Shown here piece by piece: positions 8,155 through 17,117 of a stretch of 63,057 bases of DNA (within the stretch, counting starts at the first letter, position 1; every line of letters begins with the position of its first letter). The DNA is from 4572-123 sp002084545 (GTDB lineage Bacteria > Desulfobacterota > Desulfobacteria > Desulfobacterales > 4572-123): assembly GCA_029939715.1 (NCBI GenBank), contig JAOZSJ010000005.1, positions 1-63,057 on the forward strand, written 5' to 3'. Both the position numbers and the translations under genes were made by a program. The notes under the pieces were generated by a model that had not been told where the DNA came from, did not search any database, and saw only the letters and a program-made list of their open reading frames with translations.

Positions 8155-10044
8155 CTATTCTAAAAAATTTTTTTCTATATCTACTTCACTCTTTTCTTTT
8201 ACATGAGCCAGCCAGGTTTTAAAAGTATCAAATCTTTTTTGCTGAAGCAACCTTGTCCTGACTCCCTCTTTTTCTTTTTCAAATGCATCGGCATCCGGCG
8301 CTTTTCTCTGCTTTTGCCGTATAATATAATAGCCATCCGCTGCTTTGAAAACTTTGTCGGCCAAAGGATTTTTACTGCTCAGCAAAAAGGCGGCTGCTGC
8401 AATTTCGGGCGAATTGCCGATTATAGGAATGGAATCGCCGCGTTTAAAAAAACCGGTGCTCTGCGGAGTTAATGAAAATGTCTTGCCGGCAGTTTCCATG
8501 GACTGTCCACCGGTGATACTGCTCAACAGGGTCTCGGCATCCGAGCGGGCACGGGTCTCTTTTTTTTCTTTTTGTAAATCAACCTCCACACGATCTTTAA
8601 TGGTATCAAAGGGGGGGATCTTGGATGGAATCTTGTTAATCAGCTGCAGAATGTAATATCCATTGTCAAAATCCAGAGGATTGCTGATCTCCAGCGGTTC
8701 AAGAGAAAATGCGGCGGATGCGAATTTTGCCGGATTTGTGACCAGATTTGCAGGGCCTTTGGCTGAAAATTCCGCCGTAAATACTTTCATATTTTTTTTA
8801 CGTGCGGTTTCAATGAAGTCATCGCCTTCAAAGAAGGCGTCGGAAACCATTTCGGTTTCGTCATAGGCAATATTTTTTGCCTGTTTAGCCACAAGTTTTT
8901 TTTCGATATCAAGCTTTGCTTCTTCAAAGGAGCGCGTTGAAGCATCCTTGATATTGTCGATTTTAATAATATGCCATCCAAAACGGGTACGCACCGGCTC
9001 ACTGATTTCACCGGCCCTCATGGTAAATGCTTTGTCCGCAAAAGGCTTGACCATCTCTTGTTTTTTAAAATAACCAAGATAGCCGCCTTCTTTACTGCTG
9101 GGGCCTTCTGAATATTTCCGGGCCAATTCGGCAAAATCATGATTCTTGAGAGCCATCTCCATTATCTCCAGGGCCCTTGCTTTTTTCTCACCGACTATTT
9201 CAGGAAGAGCATCCTGATCCACCTTTATCAGGATATGGCGTGCCTCAACTGTTTTTTCAGTTTCAAATTCCGCCTGATTCGTGTCGTAATAATCCTGTAT
9301 TTCCGCATCACTGATATTTGTTTTGTCTGTATAATCATCGGGATTGAAATGGATGTAGCGAACATTTACCCGCGGCTCTGTTTTGTATTCGGATTTATGT
9401 TCATCAAAATAAGCTTTGATCTCTTCGGCGGTCAGGTCACTGTCCTTGTAGCTACCGGGCCGAAGTACCACAAAATCAATATTAACCGATGCATTGGTGT
9501 GGTTAAACCATTCTTTTGCTTCATTGTCCGAAATCTTGACACTGTCGCTGACAAACGATCTCATTTTCTCCATAAGGATAGATTCTTTCTGAAGCTCTTC
9601 AAACCCTTCCGGTGTCATGTGGTAGCGATTTAAAACTCTGTTGTACAGCCGGTTATCAAATCTACCCTCGTTTTGGAACACCTTCATGTTTCGGATAAAA
9701 TCAGCGAGTTCATCATCGGAAACCCGAAAATCAAGTTTTTCAGCCTGCTGTAAAATCAACCTTTTTTCGATGAGTTGATCCAATGTCTGCTGTTTGACGT
9801 TCAGCATTTTCAGCATATTTTCGTCCAGATTATTTCCAAACCGCTGCTGCAGGTTTTCTATCATCTGATTATACGCATTATTATATTCCTGCATGGTAAT
9901 CACATCGCCGTTTACCATAGCCACTCTGGAGGCCCGTTTTGAAGTAAAACTGCCAACGCCCCAGAAAACAAAAACAATAACAATCGCTCCCAAGATAAAT
10001 TTTATCAACCAACTCGATGCATAGTCCCGCATTAATTTGAGCAT
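8155..10044 (-). CDS. ppiD: PpiD-type membrane-anchored peptidyl-prolyl isomerase (SurA_N + parvulin)
   Basis: Periplasmic folding factor (629 residues) anchored by one N-terminal membrane helix at about residues 12-32 (SWLIKFILGAIVIVFVFWGV). The SurA-N-like chaperone region follows (MQEYNNAYNQMIENLQQRFG), then a parvulin domain at about 265-365 with the typical EARHILIK start, GGYLGYFKKQEMVKPF middle and FGWHIIKI end, and a second less conserved C-terminal part. Length and layout match PpiD rather than the soluble SurA. GAGG lies before the start. It is probably monocistronic: 234 bases separate it from mpl upstream. Confidence 0.88.
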   Translation of the reverse strand: MLKLMRDYASSWLIKFILGAIVIVFVFWGVGSFTSKRASRVAMVNGDVITMQEYNNAYNQMIENLQQRFGNNLDENMLKMLNVKQQTLDQLIEKRLILQQAEKLDFRVSDDELADFIRNMKVFQNEGRFDNRLYNRVLNRYHMTPEGFEELQKESILMEKMRSFVSDSVKISDNEAKEWFNHTNASVNIDFVVLRPGSYKDSDLTAEEIKAYFDEHKSEYKTEPRVNVRYIHFNPDDYTDKTNISDAEIQDYYDTNQAEFETEKTVEARHILIKVDQDALPEIVGEKKARALEIMEMALKNHDFAELARKYSEGPSSKEGGYLGYFKKQEMVKPFADKAFTMRAGEISEPVRTRFGWHIIKIDNIKDASTRSFEEAKLDIEKKLVAKQAKNIAYDETEMVSDAFFEGDDFIETARKKNMKVFTAEFSAKGPANLVTNPAKFASAAFSLEPLEISNPLDFDNGYYILQLINKIPSKIPPFDTIKDRVEVDLQKEKKETRARSDAETLLSSITGGQSMETAGKTFSLTPQSTGFFKRGDSIPIIGNSPEIAAAAFLLSSKNPLADKVFKAADGYYIIRQKQRKAPDADAFEKEKEGVRTRLLQQKRFDTFKTWLAHVKEKSEVDIEKNFLE

Positions 10045-10278
10045 TACAATCCACCTCTATAGATATTAATCCGATTCCCGGCAAACAGGGTATTCAAGAT
10101 TTCGTTAGAAAGTATTAATGATCAAAAACCAAAATTAGTAACTCTATTTTTAATCATTTTTTTTGTCAACTATTTCATTTGATAGAGTCGTAAAAAGTAT
10201 TTTTATCGGCCAAGTAAAAATCTCTCGGGCCCATCAATTTAAATGCGGATAGATCAATGAATAAAACATGAGGAGTGA

Positions 10279-11742
10279 TTATATTGCATCAAGCAGTTTT
10301 TCATGAATATTATCAAAAGCACCGTTGGACATGACAAGTATGTGATCGCCGCTTACAGCATGGCCCGTCAGATAATCGACAATTGAATCGGTATCGGGAA
10401 AATAATGCGCATTTTTACCACGCGCCTTTAAATCATCCACAAGATCTTCAGAGGAAAATCGCTCACCATCTGGAATCTTATTGAGCAGCGGCGGCCTGCG
10501 GATGCAGATCAAATCAGCCTGATCAAATACGGACGGATATACTTTCTGAAACACCTTGCGCATACTCGAATTTGTGCGCGGTTCAAACACGGCAATCAAG
10601 CGCCCGCGCATGCAAAACGGTTTGAGGGCATGGACAGTCTCTTTCACCGCTGTCGGATGATGCGCGAAATCATCGATAATGGTAATACCATTTTTTATTC
10701 CCCGCACCTCCTGTCGGCGCTTGACTCCCTCAAAGGTTTCAAGGGCTTTTTTAATTGCCTGTCCGGGAACTTGCAGGCGTACCGCGGCAGCGATGGCGGC
10801 CAGGGTATTCACTAAGTTGTGCCGGCCCATAAGCCGGGTTTTGAAACTGCCGAAATACCTGCCCTGTCTGTAAACCTCAAAAGAGGTCCAGGGCGGATTA
10901 ACAGAAAACCGTTTCAGATACCAGGCAGAATCCGGATTCAACCCATAGGAATTTATGTCGCAGCGTTTACCCTCAACCAGTCCTGCAATATTCTCATCCC
11001 CGTCAAATATCAGCAAATGGCTTTCAGAAGAGAGCCGTGATAAAAATCGATCAAAAGTATTTTTCACATGATCCAGGTCTCTGAATATGTCCGCATGATC
11101 AAATTCAACACTGGTCAACACGGCTACCAGAGGATCATAATGTAAAAATTTGGGTCCCTTGTCAAAAAACGCGGTATCATACTCATCCCCTTCTATGACC
11201 ATATACGATCCCTTGCCCAAACGGTAATTGCTGTTAAAATTCTTCAGTATACCGCCGATGAAATATGAAGGATCAAATTTTTCATCATGCTGCCCGGCCT
11301 GATATAAAATCCATGTCAGGATCGAGGAAGTCGTACTTTTACCATGGGTCCCGGCAATCAGAAGCGTCCGGTTAGCGCCAACCCCGAAATGATTGACCGC
11401 CTGAGGCATGGAGCAGAAGTTGAGTTTCCGGCGCATGGTTTCCATGACTTCAGGATTATCCCGGCTTACGGCATTGCCGATAACCACCAGATCCGGATCA
11501 TCCGACACGTTTCCCGGAGAAAATCCATCTGCAACAAAAATCTCCTTTTCAGCCAGAAAATCACTCATGGGCGGATAAATTCCGCTATCTGATCCACTTA
11601 CCTTAAACCCCTTGTCTTTCAGCATTCCAGCCAGGGCTCCCATTCCGGTTCCGCAAATCGCAATTAGATGAATTTTACTAACATTTTCAGGAATACAATT
11701 TTTGACAAAGTCTTTATCCGACATGGAAAGGTTCACCATCAT
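10279..11742 (-). CDS. mpl: UDP-N-acetylmuramate:tripeptide ligase Mpl (murein peptide recycling)
   Basis: Mur-ligase family enzyme (487 residues) that reattaches recycled L-Ala-D-Glu-meso-DAP to UDP-MurNAc in the cytoplasm. It shows the N-terminal Rossmann motif of Mpl/MurC (IHLIAICGTGMGALAGMLK), the ATP-binding loop GTHGKSTT at residues 131-138, the central SVEFDHADIF region and a C-terminal IDDFAHHPTAVKETV motif characteristic of this subgroup. MurC is the main alternative, but MurC normally sits in the mur/fts cluster and no such genes are near. The start is uncertain: ATG at 11742 or 11739 have poor signals, while ATG at 11724 (MSDKDFVK) has GGTGA about 8 bases upstream. Confidence 0.88.
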   Translation of the reverse strand: MMVNLSMSDKDFVKNCIPENVSKIHLIAICGTGMGALAGMLKDKGFKVSGSDSGIYPPMSDFLAEKEIFVADGFSPGNVSDDPDLVVIGNAVSRDNPEVMETMRRKLNFCSMPQAVNHFGVGANRTLLIAGTHGKSTTSSILTWILYQAGQHDEKFDPSYFIGGILKNFNSNYRLGKGSYMVIEGDEYDTAFFDKGPKFLHYDPLVAVLTSVEFDHADIFRDLDHVKNTFDRFLSRLSSESHLLIFDGDENIAGLVEGKRCDINSYGLNPDSAWYLKRFSVNPPWTSFEVYRQGRYFGSFKTRLMGRHNLVNTLAAIAAAVRLQVPGQAIKKALETFEGVKRRQEVRGIKNGITIIDDFAHHPTAVKETVHALKPFCMRGRLIAVFEPRTNSSMRKVFQKVYPSVFDQADLICIRRPPLLNKIPDGERFSSEDLVDDLKARGKNAHYFPDTDSIVDYLTGHAVSGDHILVMSNGAFDNIHEKLLDAI

Positions 11743-12082
11743 AAACGATTTTTTTTGTGTCCATACGTTGAAAACAGGCTTTTTTTAAAATACAACCCGA
11801 CCTATAGCATTTTAAAAGGCCATCCGGATCTTACGTATTCATGAACAACAAATATGTCAACCTTTTTGCCGGTGTAAAAAGCAGAATGCATACTTTACTA
11901 TTTTGTTTGCCTGCTATTTCCACATTTGTTTTATCTGCCGCTCAGCGGGCGGATCCACTGCAAGGATATTGATCTTAGCTTTAATTATTTGAATTGACAT
12001 AAAGATTCGACATGAGTATATTAAAATATACAGTTACTCGGAACTTCCCATTAATCGTTATCTTTTTGACGGTAAAAATTAT
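11743..12082. other. Divergent intergenic region between mpl and a sigma-54 activator
   Basis: 340 bases with no convincing gene. It holds the promoter listed at 11994-12022 and a GC-rich inverted repeat around 11937-11952 (GCCGCTCAGCGGGC). The rest is AT-rich and probably carries the mpl promoter on the minus strand, which I could not place. Confidence 0.6.
11994..12022 (+). promoter_or_regulatory. Sigma-70-like promoter of the GAF sigma-54 activator gene
   Basis: TTGACA at 11994-11999, 17-base spacer, TATATT at 12017-12022, about 60 bases before the start of the activator gene. The -35 is perfect and the -10 has one mismatch to TATAAT, so housekeeping transcription of this regulator is expected. 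Confidence 0.75.
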
Positions 12083-13597
12083 ATGCCCGAAAGCGCTCCT
12101 AATACCATTTCGCAGGTGGAAACACCTATTGCTCGGTTAAAAGTGATATCTTCATGGGTTTCTTCGGTTCAGGATATCGATAAACTCCTTGAACTCATTA
12201 TTGAAACCGCAACTCAAATGATGCAGGCCAAGGCCTGTTCCCTGCTTCTCCTGGATCCTAAAACCAGGCAGCTTTACTTCAAGGTGGCCACCGGGGAAAA
12301 AAAAAGCGAAGTCAAAGATTATAAAGTCAAACTCGGCCAGGGCATTGCCGGTCGTGTAGCTGAAAAAGGGACCCCCCTCCTTATTCCGGATGTCCGTAAA
12401 GATCCGCGGTGGTATGGTGAAATCAGCAAATCATTGGGCATGGAAACCCGCTCTATAGCCTGCGTTCCAATGAAAATGAACGACGAAGTGATTGGAGTTG
12501 TCCAGGTTGTCGACAAGCAGGACGGAAGCACAATTCAAAATCAGGACATGCAAACCCTTGAGGTTTTTGCCGAACTTGCGGCACTGGCCATTGGAAACGC
12601 CCGTAAAATTGATAAGGTAAAACAGGAAAACCGGGATTTAAAGGAAGAACTGGGAGCAAAATACCAGATAATAGGGGAAAGCAAATCCATGAAGAAGGTC
12701 ATTTCCGATGCCTTCAAAGTCGCCAATTCCAAAACAACGGTACTCATCCTGGGCGATAGCGGAACCGGTAAAGAGCTCCTGGCAAGATTGATCCACCGGG
12801 CCGGTTCACGCAAGGATAATATTCTGGTTGTCCTGAACTGTGCCGCACTCCCGGAATCTCTGCTGGAAGATGAACTGTTCGGACATGAAAAAGGCGCCTT
12901 TACCGGCGCAGTGGGTCGAAAGACAGGCAAATTCGAACTGGCGGACAAGGGCACGATTTTTCTGGATGAAATCGGTGAAATGAATCCGGGAATGCAGGCC
13001 AAACTGCTCCGTGTTCTTCAAGAGGGCGTGTTTTACAGGGTCGGCGGCAATACTCCTATTTCAGTGGATGTACGGGTCATTTCAGCAACCAACAAGAAAC
13101 TTGCAAAGGAAGTTCAAAACGGCCGTTTCAGGGAAGATCTGTACTACCGGCTGAATGTCGTCTCGCTTAATTTGCCGCCCTTGCGGGAAAGGATATCGGA
13201 CATTCCCCTGCTGGCCGAATATTTTCTCAATATTTTCAAAAAAGAAACCGGTGCTTCGAATCTTCGCATATCAAATGAGGCCAAGCAGAAGATGATGCGC
13301 TATGACTGGCCCGGGAATGTACGCGAACTGCGTAATGCGCTGGAAAGAGCGGTTGTCATGGGCAACGGACGGACTATTGTACCGGAAGACCTGCCGATTG
13401 ATATTTCAAGACCCAGTGTCCCCCATTCTCAGGTTGGCACTACCATGGAAAAGGCGGTTAACAATTTCAAAAAAGAATTTATCACACTCACACTCAAACA
13501 TACCGGCGGCAACAGAAGTAAAGCGGCCAAAATCATGGACATACAGAGAACCTATCTATCCCGCCTCATCTCCCGCTATAACCTTCGGGATGTTTAA
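12083..13597 (+). CDS. Sigma-54-dependent transcriptional activator with N-terminal GAF domain
   Basis: Enhancer-binding protein of the NifA-like class (504 residues). A GAF sensor domain fills about residues 25-170, the AAA+ domain has the Walker A loop GDSGTGKE at 224-231, the sigma-54 contact loop GAFTGA at 271-276 and Walker B IFLDEIGE at about 292-299, and the C-terminus has a Fis-type helix-turn-helix (GGNRSKAAKIMDIQRTYLSR). The arginine fingers region (FREDLYYRLNV) is intact, so it should be active. The ligand of the GAF domain is unknown. Its layout and residue spacing match the activator at 57248-58771. No close ribosome site is seen before the ATG. The target genes are not evident: downstream genes lack a visible -24/-12 promoter. 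Confidence 0.88.
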   Translation: MPESAPNTISQVETPIARLKVISSWVSSVQDIDKLLELIIETATQMMQAKACSLLLLDPKTRQLYFKVATGEKKSEVKDYKVKLGQGIAGRVAEKGTPLLIPDVRKDPRWYGEISKSLGMETRSIACVPMKMNDEVIGVVQVVDKQDGSTIQNQDMQTLEVFAELAALAIGNARKIDKVKQENRDLKEELGAKYQIIGESKSMKKVISDAFKVANSKTTVLILGDSGTGKELLARLIHRAGSRKDNILVVLNCAALPESLLEDELFGHEKGAFTGAVGRKTGKFELADKGTIFLDEIGEMNPGMQAKLLRVLQEGVFYRVGGNTPISVDVRVISATNKKLAKEVQNGRFREDLYYRLNVVSLNLPPLRERISDIPLLAEYFLNIFKKETGASNLRISNEAKQKMMRYDWPGNVRELRNALERAVVMGNGRTIVPEDLPIDISRPSVPHSQVGTTMEKAVNNFKKEFITLTLKHTGGNRSKAAKIMDIQRTYLSRLISRYNLRDV

Positions 13598-13732
13598 CAA
13601 TCATGCCCCCCCCGGAGCGTCTGGAGCACCTCTTGAGTATTGGCACGGGTTTTGCTTTCTTTAATAGTCAGGGCGTAGCTGAAAATATTAGCGATCCTCT
13701 TTAACCGCCAAAACAATTTGAAGGAGCCCGTG

Positions 13733-14098
13733 ATGAATTTATACAGCCATTTCGACAGTAATGAAAAAACAGGGCCGGAAAGCCAAAATCTTTTAGATCA
13801 ATTTCACAGTGTTGAATTTTTATCACCCGAAATTCAGGTTCTCTATCAGTTCAAACTGTGGAATTCGGAATCAAAAGCGTTATTTGTTCTGGTAAAAAAA
13901 GAATCCGATATTCTTGGGTGTCTCAAGGCCGGTAACGTATTGAAAATGAAATACTACGGCACGGATTCAGGGTGCCCTGCAAAGTGTCTGCCGACCCAGA
14001 TCGAAAATATTTCTAAAGAGGATCAGGGGCGTTTCAAGGGACATTACCTGGTCAGCCTGTCAATACTGCCGCCGTCTGCAAACGAAACGATTCATTAA
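13733..14098 (+). CDS. Conserved hypothetical protein, possibly distantly PilZ-like
   Basis: A 121-residue soluble protein, predicted to be rich in beta strands (VEFLSPEIQVLYQFKLWNSE, ALFVLVKKESDILGCLKAGN, LKMKYYGTD, GHYLVSLSIL). The order resembles PilZ-like domains from Desulfobacterales, but the c-di-GMP ligands RxxxR and (D/N)xSxxG are not visible, so ligand binding is not claimed. The ATG at 13733 is chosen because AAGGAG lies 7 bases upstream; a TTG reading from 13718 would include that signal. It starts 135 bases after the sigma-54 activator. Confidence 0.65.
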   Translation: MNLYSHFDSNEKTGPESQNLLDQFHSVEFLSPEIQVLYQFKLWNSESKALFVLVKKESDILGCLKAGNVLKMKYYGTDSGCPAKCLPTQIENISKEDQGRFKGHYLVSLSILPPSANETIH

Positions 14099-14128
14099 AC
14101 CTGATAATAACAAACTACCAATCCTAAT

Positions 14129-14158
14129 TTGACACTTTTTACACAACCTTAGTATACT
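14129..14158 (+). promoter_or_regulatory. Near-consensus sigma-70 promoter
   Basis: TTGACA at 14129-14134, 18-base spacer, TATACT at 14153-14158. It is one of the best promoter matches in the window and lies only 31 bases after the preceding stop codon. The predicted start of transcription (about 14165) is some 24 bases before the ATG at 14189. Confidence 0.75.
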
Positions 14159-14188
14159 AAAAGATACATATTCGCACTGATCATATTC

Positions 14189-14461
14189 ATGGTAGCAACA
14201 AGTTATGGATGTGCCGCATTTAAACTGCCGGCATTTTCGGATAACACCGGCAGCATTTCCGGCTACGAATCGGATAGTCATAATGGTAAATATTTAAACT
14301 CGCTCACAACCGGCATCGATTGTTTTATTACCAAAAACTATGTTATCAATCTGAGGCTTATTTTATACGGGCAGGACAATGAGATCGACTGCCGGGAAAT
14401 TCCGCTTCGCTTTGACTCTGAAAAAATCGGCCCCATGATTGACTGCAAATATTACTTCTAA
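14189..14461 (+). CDS. Small hypothetical protein, possible exported or lipid-anchored product
   Basis: A 90-residue reading frame (MVATSYGCAAFKLPAF...) of unknown function. No ribosome site precedes the ATG. The same frame continues upstream without ATG, GTG or TTG and encodes KRYIFALIIF, so the full reading would be basic-hydrophobic-Cys like an export or lipoprotein signal ending at Cys8. The strong promoter at 14129-14158 would start the message inside that region, which leaves a leader of roughly 24 bases before ATG 14189. It is either a real gene with an unusual start or a decaying one. It is convergent with hemL. Confidence 0.45.
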   Translation: MVATSYGCAAFKLPAFSDNTGSISGYESDSHNGKYLNSLTTGIDCFITKNYVINLRLILYGQDNEIDCREIPLRFDSEKIGPMIDCKYYF

Positions 14462-14506
14462 TTTCAGCCACATATCCGGCTTTGGCCCCCTTTCTGTTTA
14501 TACTGA

Positions 14507-15796
14507 TTATTCCCGCAGTTCGTCCAGCACTTCCCCGGCCGCTTTAATCGTAGCCTCAATTTGTTCGATCCCATGTGCTGCAGATACAAAAAGGCTTTCA
14601 AATTGAGAGGGCGCCAGATAAATACCTTTATTCAACATACCTTTATAATAAGCGGCAAACAGTTCAATGTCACTGGTTTTGGCATCTTCAAAATTTGTCA
14701 CTTCCCGGTCTGTAAAGAAAAATCCAAGCATGGAACCGACATGATCAACCCTGGCTTTGATACCCGCGCTTTCGGCAGCTTTTTTCAGACCGCCGGCAAG
14801 TTGTTCAGCCTTTTTGTTCATATTTTCGTAAAATCCATGAGCCTTGAGCTGTTCCAGGGTTGCAATTCCGGCTGCCATGGCCAGTGGGTTGCCGGACAGT
14901 GTCCCGGCCTGATAAACGGCTCCCCTGGGTGAAACATGCTCCATGATATCCCGCCTGCCGCCATACGCGCCCACCGGTAATCCGCCGCCAATAATTTTGG
15001 CAAAACAGGAAATATCAGGCCTGATGTTATACAAAGCCTGGGCGCCGCCATATGCAACCCTGAACCCAGTCATGACTTCATCGAATATCAGCAGACTTCC
15101 ACTTGCATGCGTAAGCTCTCTGAGCATTTCCAGAAATCCAGGCGCAGGTGCCACAAGCCCCATATTGCCTGCAACCGGTTCAACAATAATGCAGGCGATC
15201 CGGTCACCCTGCCGGGTCATTATATCCCGAACAGCTTCAATGTCATTGTAGGGAAGCGACAGTGTATGCTCAACCACGGATTTTGGAACGCCGGGACTGC
15301 CGGGAATACCAAAAGTTGCAACCCCCGAACCGGCCTCCACAAGCAAAGTGTCCGCATGGCCGTGGTAGCAGCCGTCAAATTTAATGACCAGGTCCCTCCC
15401 GGTTACTCCCCGGGCCAGGCGGATCGCGCTCATTGTGGCCTCGGTTCCGGAATTGACCATCCTGACCATCTCAACCGATTCCACGGCATCGACAATCATT
15501 TCCGCCAGATTGATTTCAAGTTCCGTCGGCGCCCCGAAACTGGTCCCTCTCTCCAGGATTTCCGCAAGAGCCTCAATGACACGCGGATGCCTGTGACCCA
15601 GAATCATCGGCCCCCATGATCCGACATAATCAATATAGCTATTTCCATCGGCATCAAAAAGCATACACCCATCGGCATGATCAATAAACACCGGATCAGC
15701 ACCCACTGCCCGGCAGGCACGAACAGGACTGTTGACACCACCTGGTATAATTTTTACGGCACTTTCAAACAAACGGCGTGATTTTTTTTGTTTCAT
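14507..15796 (-). CDS. hemL: Glutamate-1-semialdehyde 2,1-aminomutase HemL
   Basis: PLP enzyme (429 residues) that converts glutamate-1-semialdehyde to 5-aminolevulinate, the first tetrapyrrole precursor of the C5 pathway. Typical features: GGVNSPVRACRAVG start, the PLP region with NSGTEATMSAIRLARG, GCYHGHADTLLVEAGSG, the cofactor Asp in LLIFDEVMTGFR and the Schiff-base lysine in CFAKIIGGGLPVGAYGG. Full length for the family. Haem and sirohaem demand is high in a cytochrome-rich sulfate reducer. It stands alone and faces the hypothetical gene ending at 14461. Confidence 0.95.
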   Translation of the reverse strand: MKQKKSRRLFESAVKIIPGGVNSPVRACRAVGADPVFIDHADGCMLFDADGNSYIDYVGSWGPMILGHRHPRVIEALAEILERGTSFGAPTELEINLAEMIVDAVESVEMVRMVNSGTEATMSAIRLARGVTGRDLVIKFDGCYHGHADTLLVEAGSGVATFGIPGSPGVPKSVVEHTLSLPYNDIEAVRDIMTRQGDRIACIIVEPVAGNMGLVAPAPGFLEMLRELTHASGSLLIFDEVMTGFRVAYGGAQALYNIRPDISCFAKIIGGGLPVGAYGGRRDIMEHVSPRGAVYQAGTLSGNPLAMAAGIATLEQLKAHGFYENMNKKAEQLAGGLKKAAESAGIKARVDHVGSMLGFFFTDREVTNFEDAKTSDIELFAAYYKGMLNKGIYLAPSQFESLFVSAAHGIEQIEATIKAAGEVLDELRE

Positions 15797-16003
15797 AATT
15801 TTTTAATTCCTTTCATCTCATCAGTCATCAATTTTATGGTATACAAATAATTACAAACTTACTTCAAACCAAACTTTTCCTGGCAAGATTACTTTATAAT
15901 TAATTGAAAATCAACTACCCCTTTTAACAGATTCAAACCTCAGCGAATGGCTGAATAGTTGGATAAAAAAATATTTTATCCATCAAAACAGATAAAAAAT
16001 AAT

Positions 16004-16032
16004 TTGACATCCATATTTAAAGCTGATACGAA
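16004..16032 (+). promoter_or_regulatory. Probable promoter of tRNA-Lys
   Basis: TTGACA at 16004-16009 is a perfect -35. With a 17-base spacer the -10 is TACGAA at 16027-16032, which is weak. The tRNA begins about 34 bases after the expected transcription start. Confidence 0.5.
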
Positions 16033-16072
16033 GCTTATCCGTTTGGAACTGTAACCGGATTTAATTCATTCT

Positions 16073-16149
16073 GGGCCGTTAGCTCAACTAGGCAGAGCAC
16101 CTGACTCTTAATCAGTAGGTTGAAGGTTCGATTCCTTCACGGCCCACCA
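16073..16149 (+). tRNA. tRNA-Lys (anticodon CTT)
   Basis: A 77-base cloverleaf: acceptor GGGCCGT pairs with ACGGCCC, D arm GCTC...GAGC, anticodon loop CTCTTAA giving CTT, T arm with GGTTCGATTCC, and an encoded 3' CCA. It reads AAG codons. A terminator follows at once. Confidence 0.97.
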
Positions 16150-16162
16150 GATTTTACACTAT

Positions 16163-16193
16163 GGGTTAGCTTTTCAGGGCTAACCCTTTTTTT
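16163..16193 (+). terminator. Rho-independent terminator of tRNA-Lys
   Basis: Perfect 8-bp stem GGGTTAGC (16163-16170) / GCTAACCC (16179-16186), 8-base loop, then seven T. It ends the tRNA transcript before the ribosomal protein operon. Confidence 0.92.
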
Positions 16194-16209
16194 ATAGGAA
16201 AAAATAATC

Positions 16210-16239
16210 TTGACAGAAAATTTATTACACTGATATTAT
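16210..16239 (+). promoter_or_regulatory. Promoter of the rpsF operon
   Basis: TTGACA at 16210-16215, 18-base spacer, TATTAT at 16234-16239. It leaves a leader of about 70 bases before rpsF, room for S6:S18 autoregulation of the kind known in other bacteria, although I could not identify the RNA element by eye. Confidence 0.7.
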
Positions 16240-16315
16240 ATTTAATTTTGTTGGTGATATTACACCATATCCTTGCTCCGGTCTTCCGGGGCTATAACAT
16301 CCATAAGGAGGAAAT

Positions 16316-16804
16316 ATGCGAAGGTACGAAACGATCATAATTATTGATCCGGACCTTTCAGAAGAGCAGCGTATGCCCATCTTCGAAAGGTGCAATGATC
16401 TGATCCCTCAATACGGCGGATTACTTATCATGCATGACGACTGGGGTCAGAAAAAACTTGCTTACGACATTAAGAAGAAAGCCCGCGGCTACTATACCCG
16501 GCTTGACTACTGCGGAGCCGGTGATCTGGTCGATGAGCTGGAAAGATTCTTTAGAATAGATGATCGAGTACTAAAATTCATGACGGTACTGCTTGAAAAA
16601 CAGGTTGATATCGAGCTTATTAAGGAAGAAATGGCCCAGGCCGAGAAAGCCGAGGAAGAGGCTGCCGCTGCTGCCGCTGCCGCCGAAAAAGATGCGATCG
16701 AAAAAAAATCAGCACCTGATGCCGAAGCTACCGCGCCTGAAACACTGGAACCTCAGGTTGAAGAACCTCAATCAACCGAAATTCAAAGTATAGAGGAGGA
16801 GTAA
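16316..16804 (+). CDS. rpsF: 30S ribosomal protein bS6 with a long acidic C-terminal tail
   Basis: Small-subunit protein that pairs with bS18 on 16S rRNA. Residues 1-100 are standard bS6 (MRRYETIIIIDPDLSE, LIMHDDWGQKKLAYDIKKKARGYY, RVLKFMTVLL). After that comes a tail of about 60 residues rich in Ala and Glu (EAAAAAAAAEKDAIEKK, then Glu/Pro/Thr), so the protein is 162 rather than the usual 95-135 residues. AAGGAGG lies 4 bases before the ATG. rpsR starts 4 bases after its stop, which implies coupled translation. Confidence 0.96.
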   Translation: MRRYETIIIIDPDLSEEQRMPIFERCNDLIPQYGGLLIMHDDWGQKKLAYDIKKKARGYYTRLDYCGAGDLVDELERFFRIDDRVLKFMTVLLEKQVDIELIKEEMAQAEKAEEEAAAAAAAAEKDAIEKKSAPDAEATAPETLEPQVEEPQSTEIQSIEEE

Positions 16805-16807
16805 AAC

Positions 16808-17080
16808 ATGGCCTTTCAACCTCGCAAACGAACCAATACCGGCAGAAAAAAAAGAAAAGTTTTTCATCGTCGCAAAGTTTGCCGCTTCTGTGCCGACAGC
16901 AGTCTTGTAATCGATTATAAAGACGCCAAGGCATTAAAATATTTTATCACCGAACGCGGTAAAATAATTCCCAGACGTATATCCGGAACATGTGCCAAAC
17001 ATCAGCGTGCCCTGACCCATGCCATTAAACGGGCCCGCACAATCGCACTTCTGCCATATGTTGGTACCATGGGATTTTAA
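16808..17080 (+). CDS. rpsR: 30S ribosomal protein bS18
   Basis: Small-subunit protein of 90 residues. It has a CRFC...CAKH zinc-type pattern (Cys27, Cys30 and a later Cys/His pair), the bS18 core YKDAKALKYFITERGKIIPR and RRISGTCAKHQRAL. Basic N-terminus RKRTNTGRKKRK. It follows rpsF by 4 bases in the conserved rpsF-rpsR order. Confidence 0.97.
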   Translation: MAFQPRKRTNTGRKKRKVFHRRKVCRFCADSSLVIDYKDAKALKYFITERGKIIPRRISGTCAKHQRALTHAIKRARTIALLPYVGTMGF

Positions 17081-17117
17081 CTGATTCGTTCTGCTTACCG
17101 GCCCTTTAAAGGAAAGG

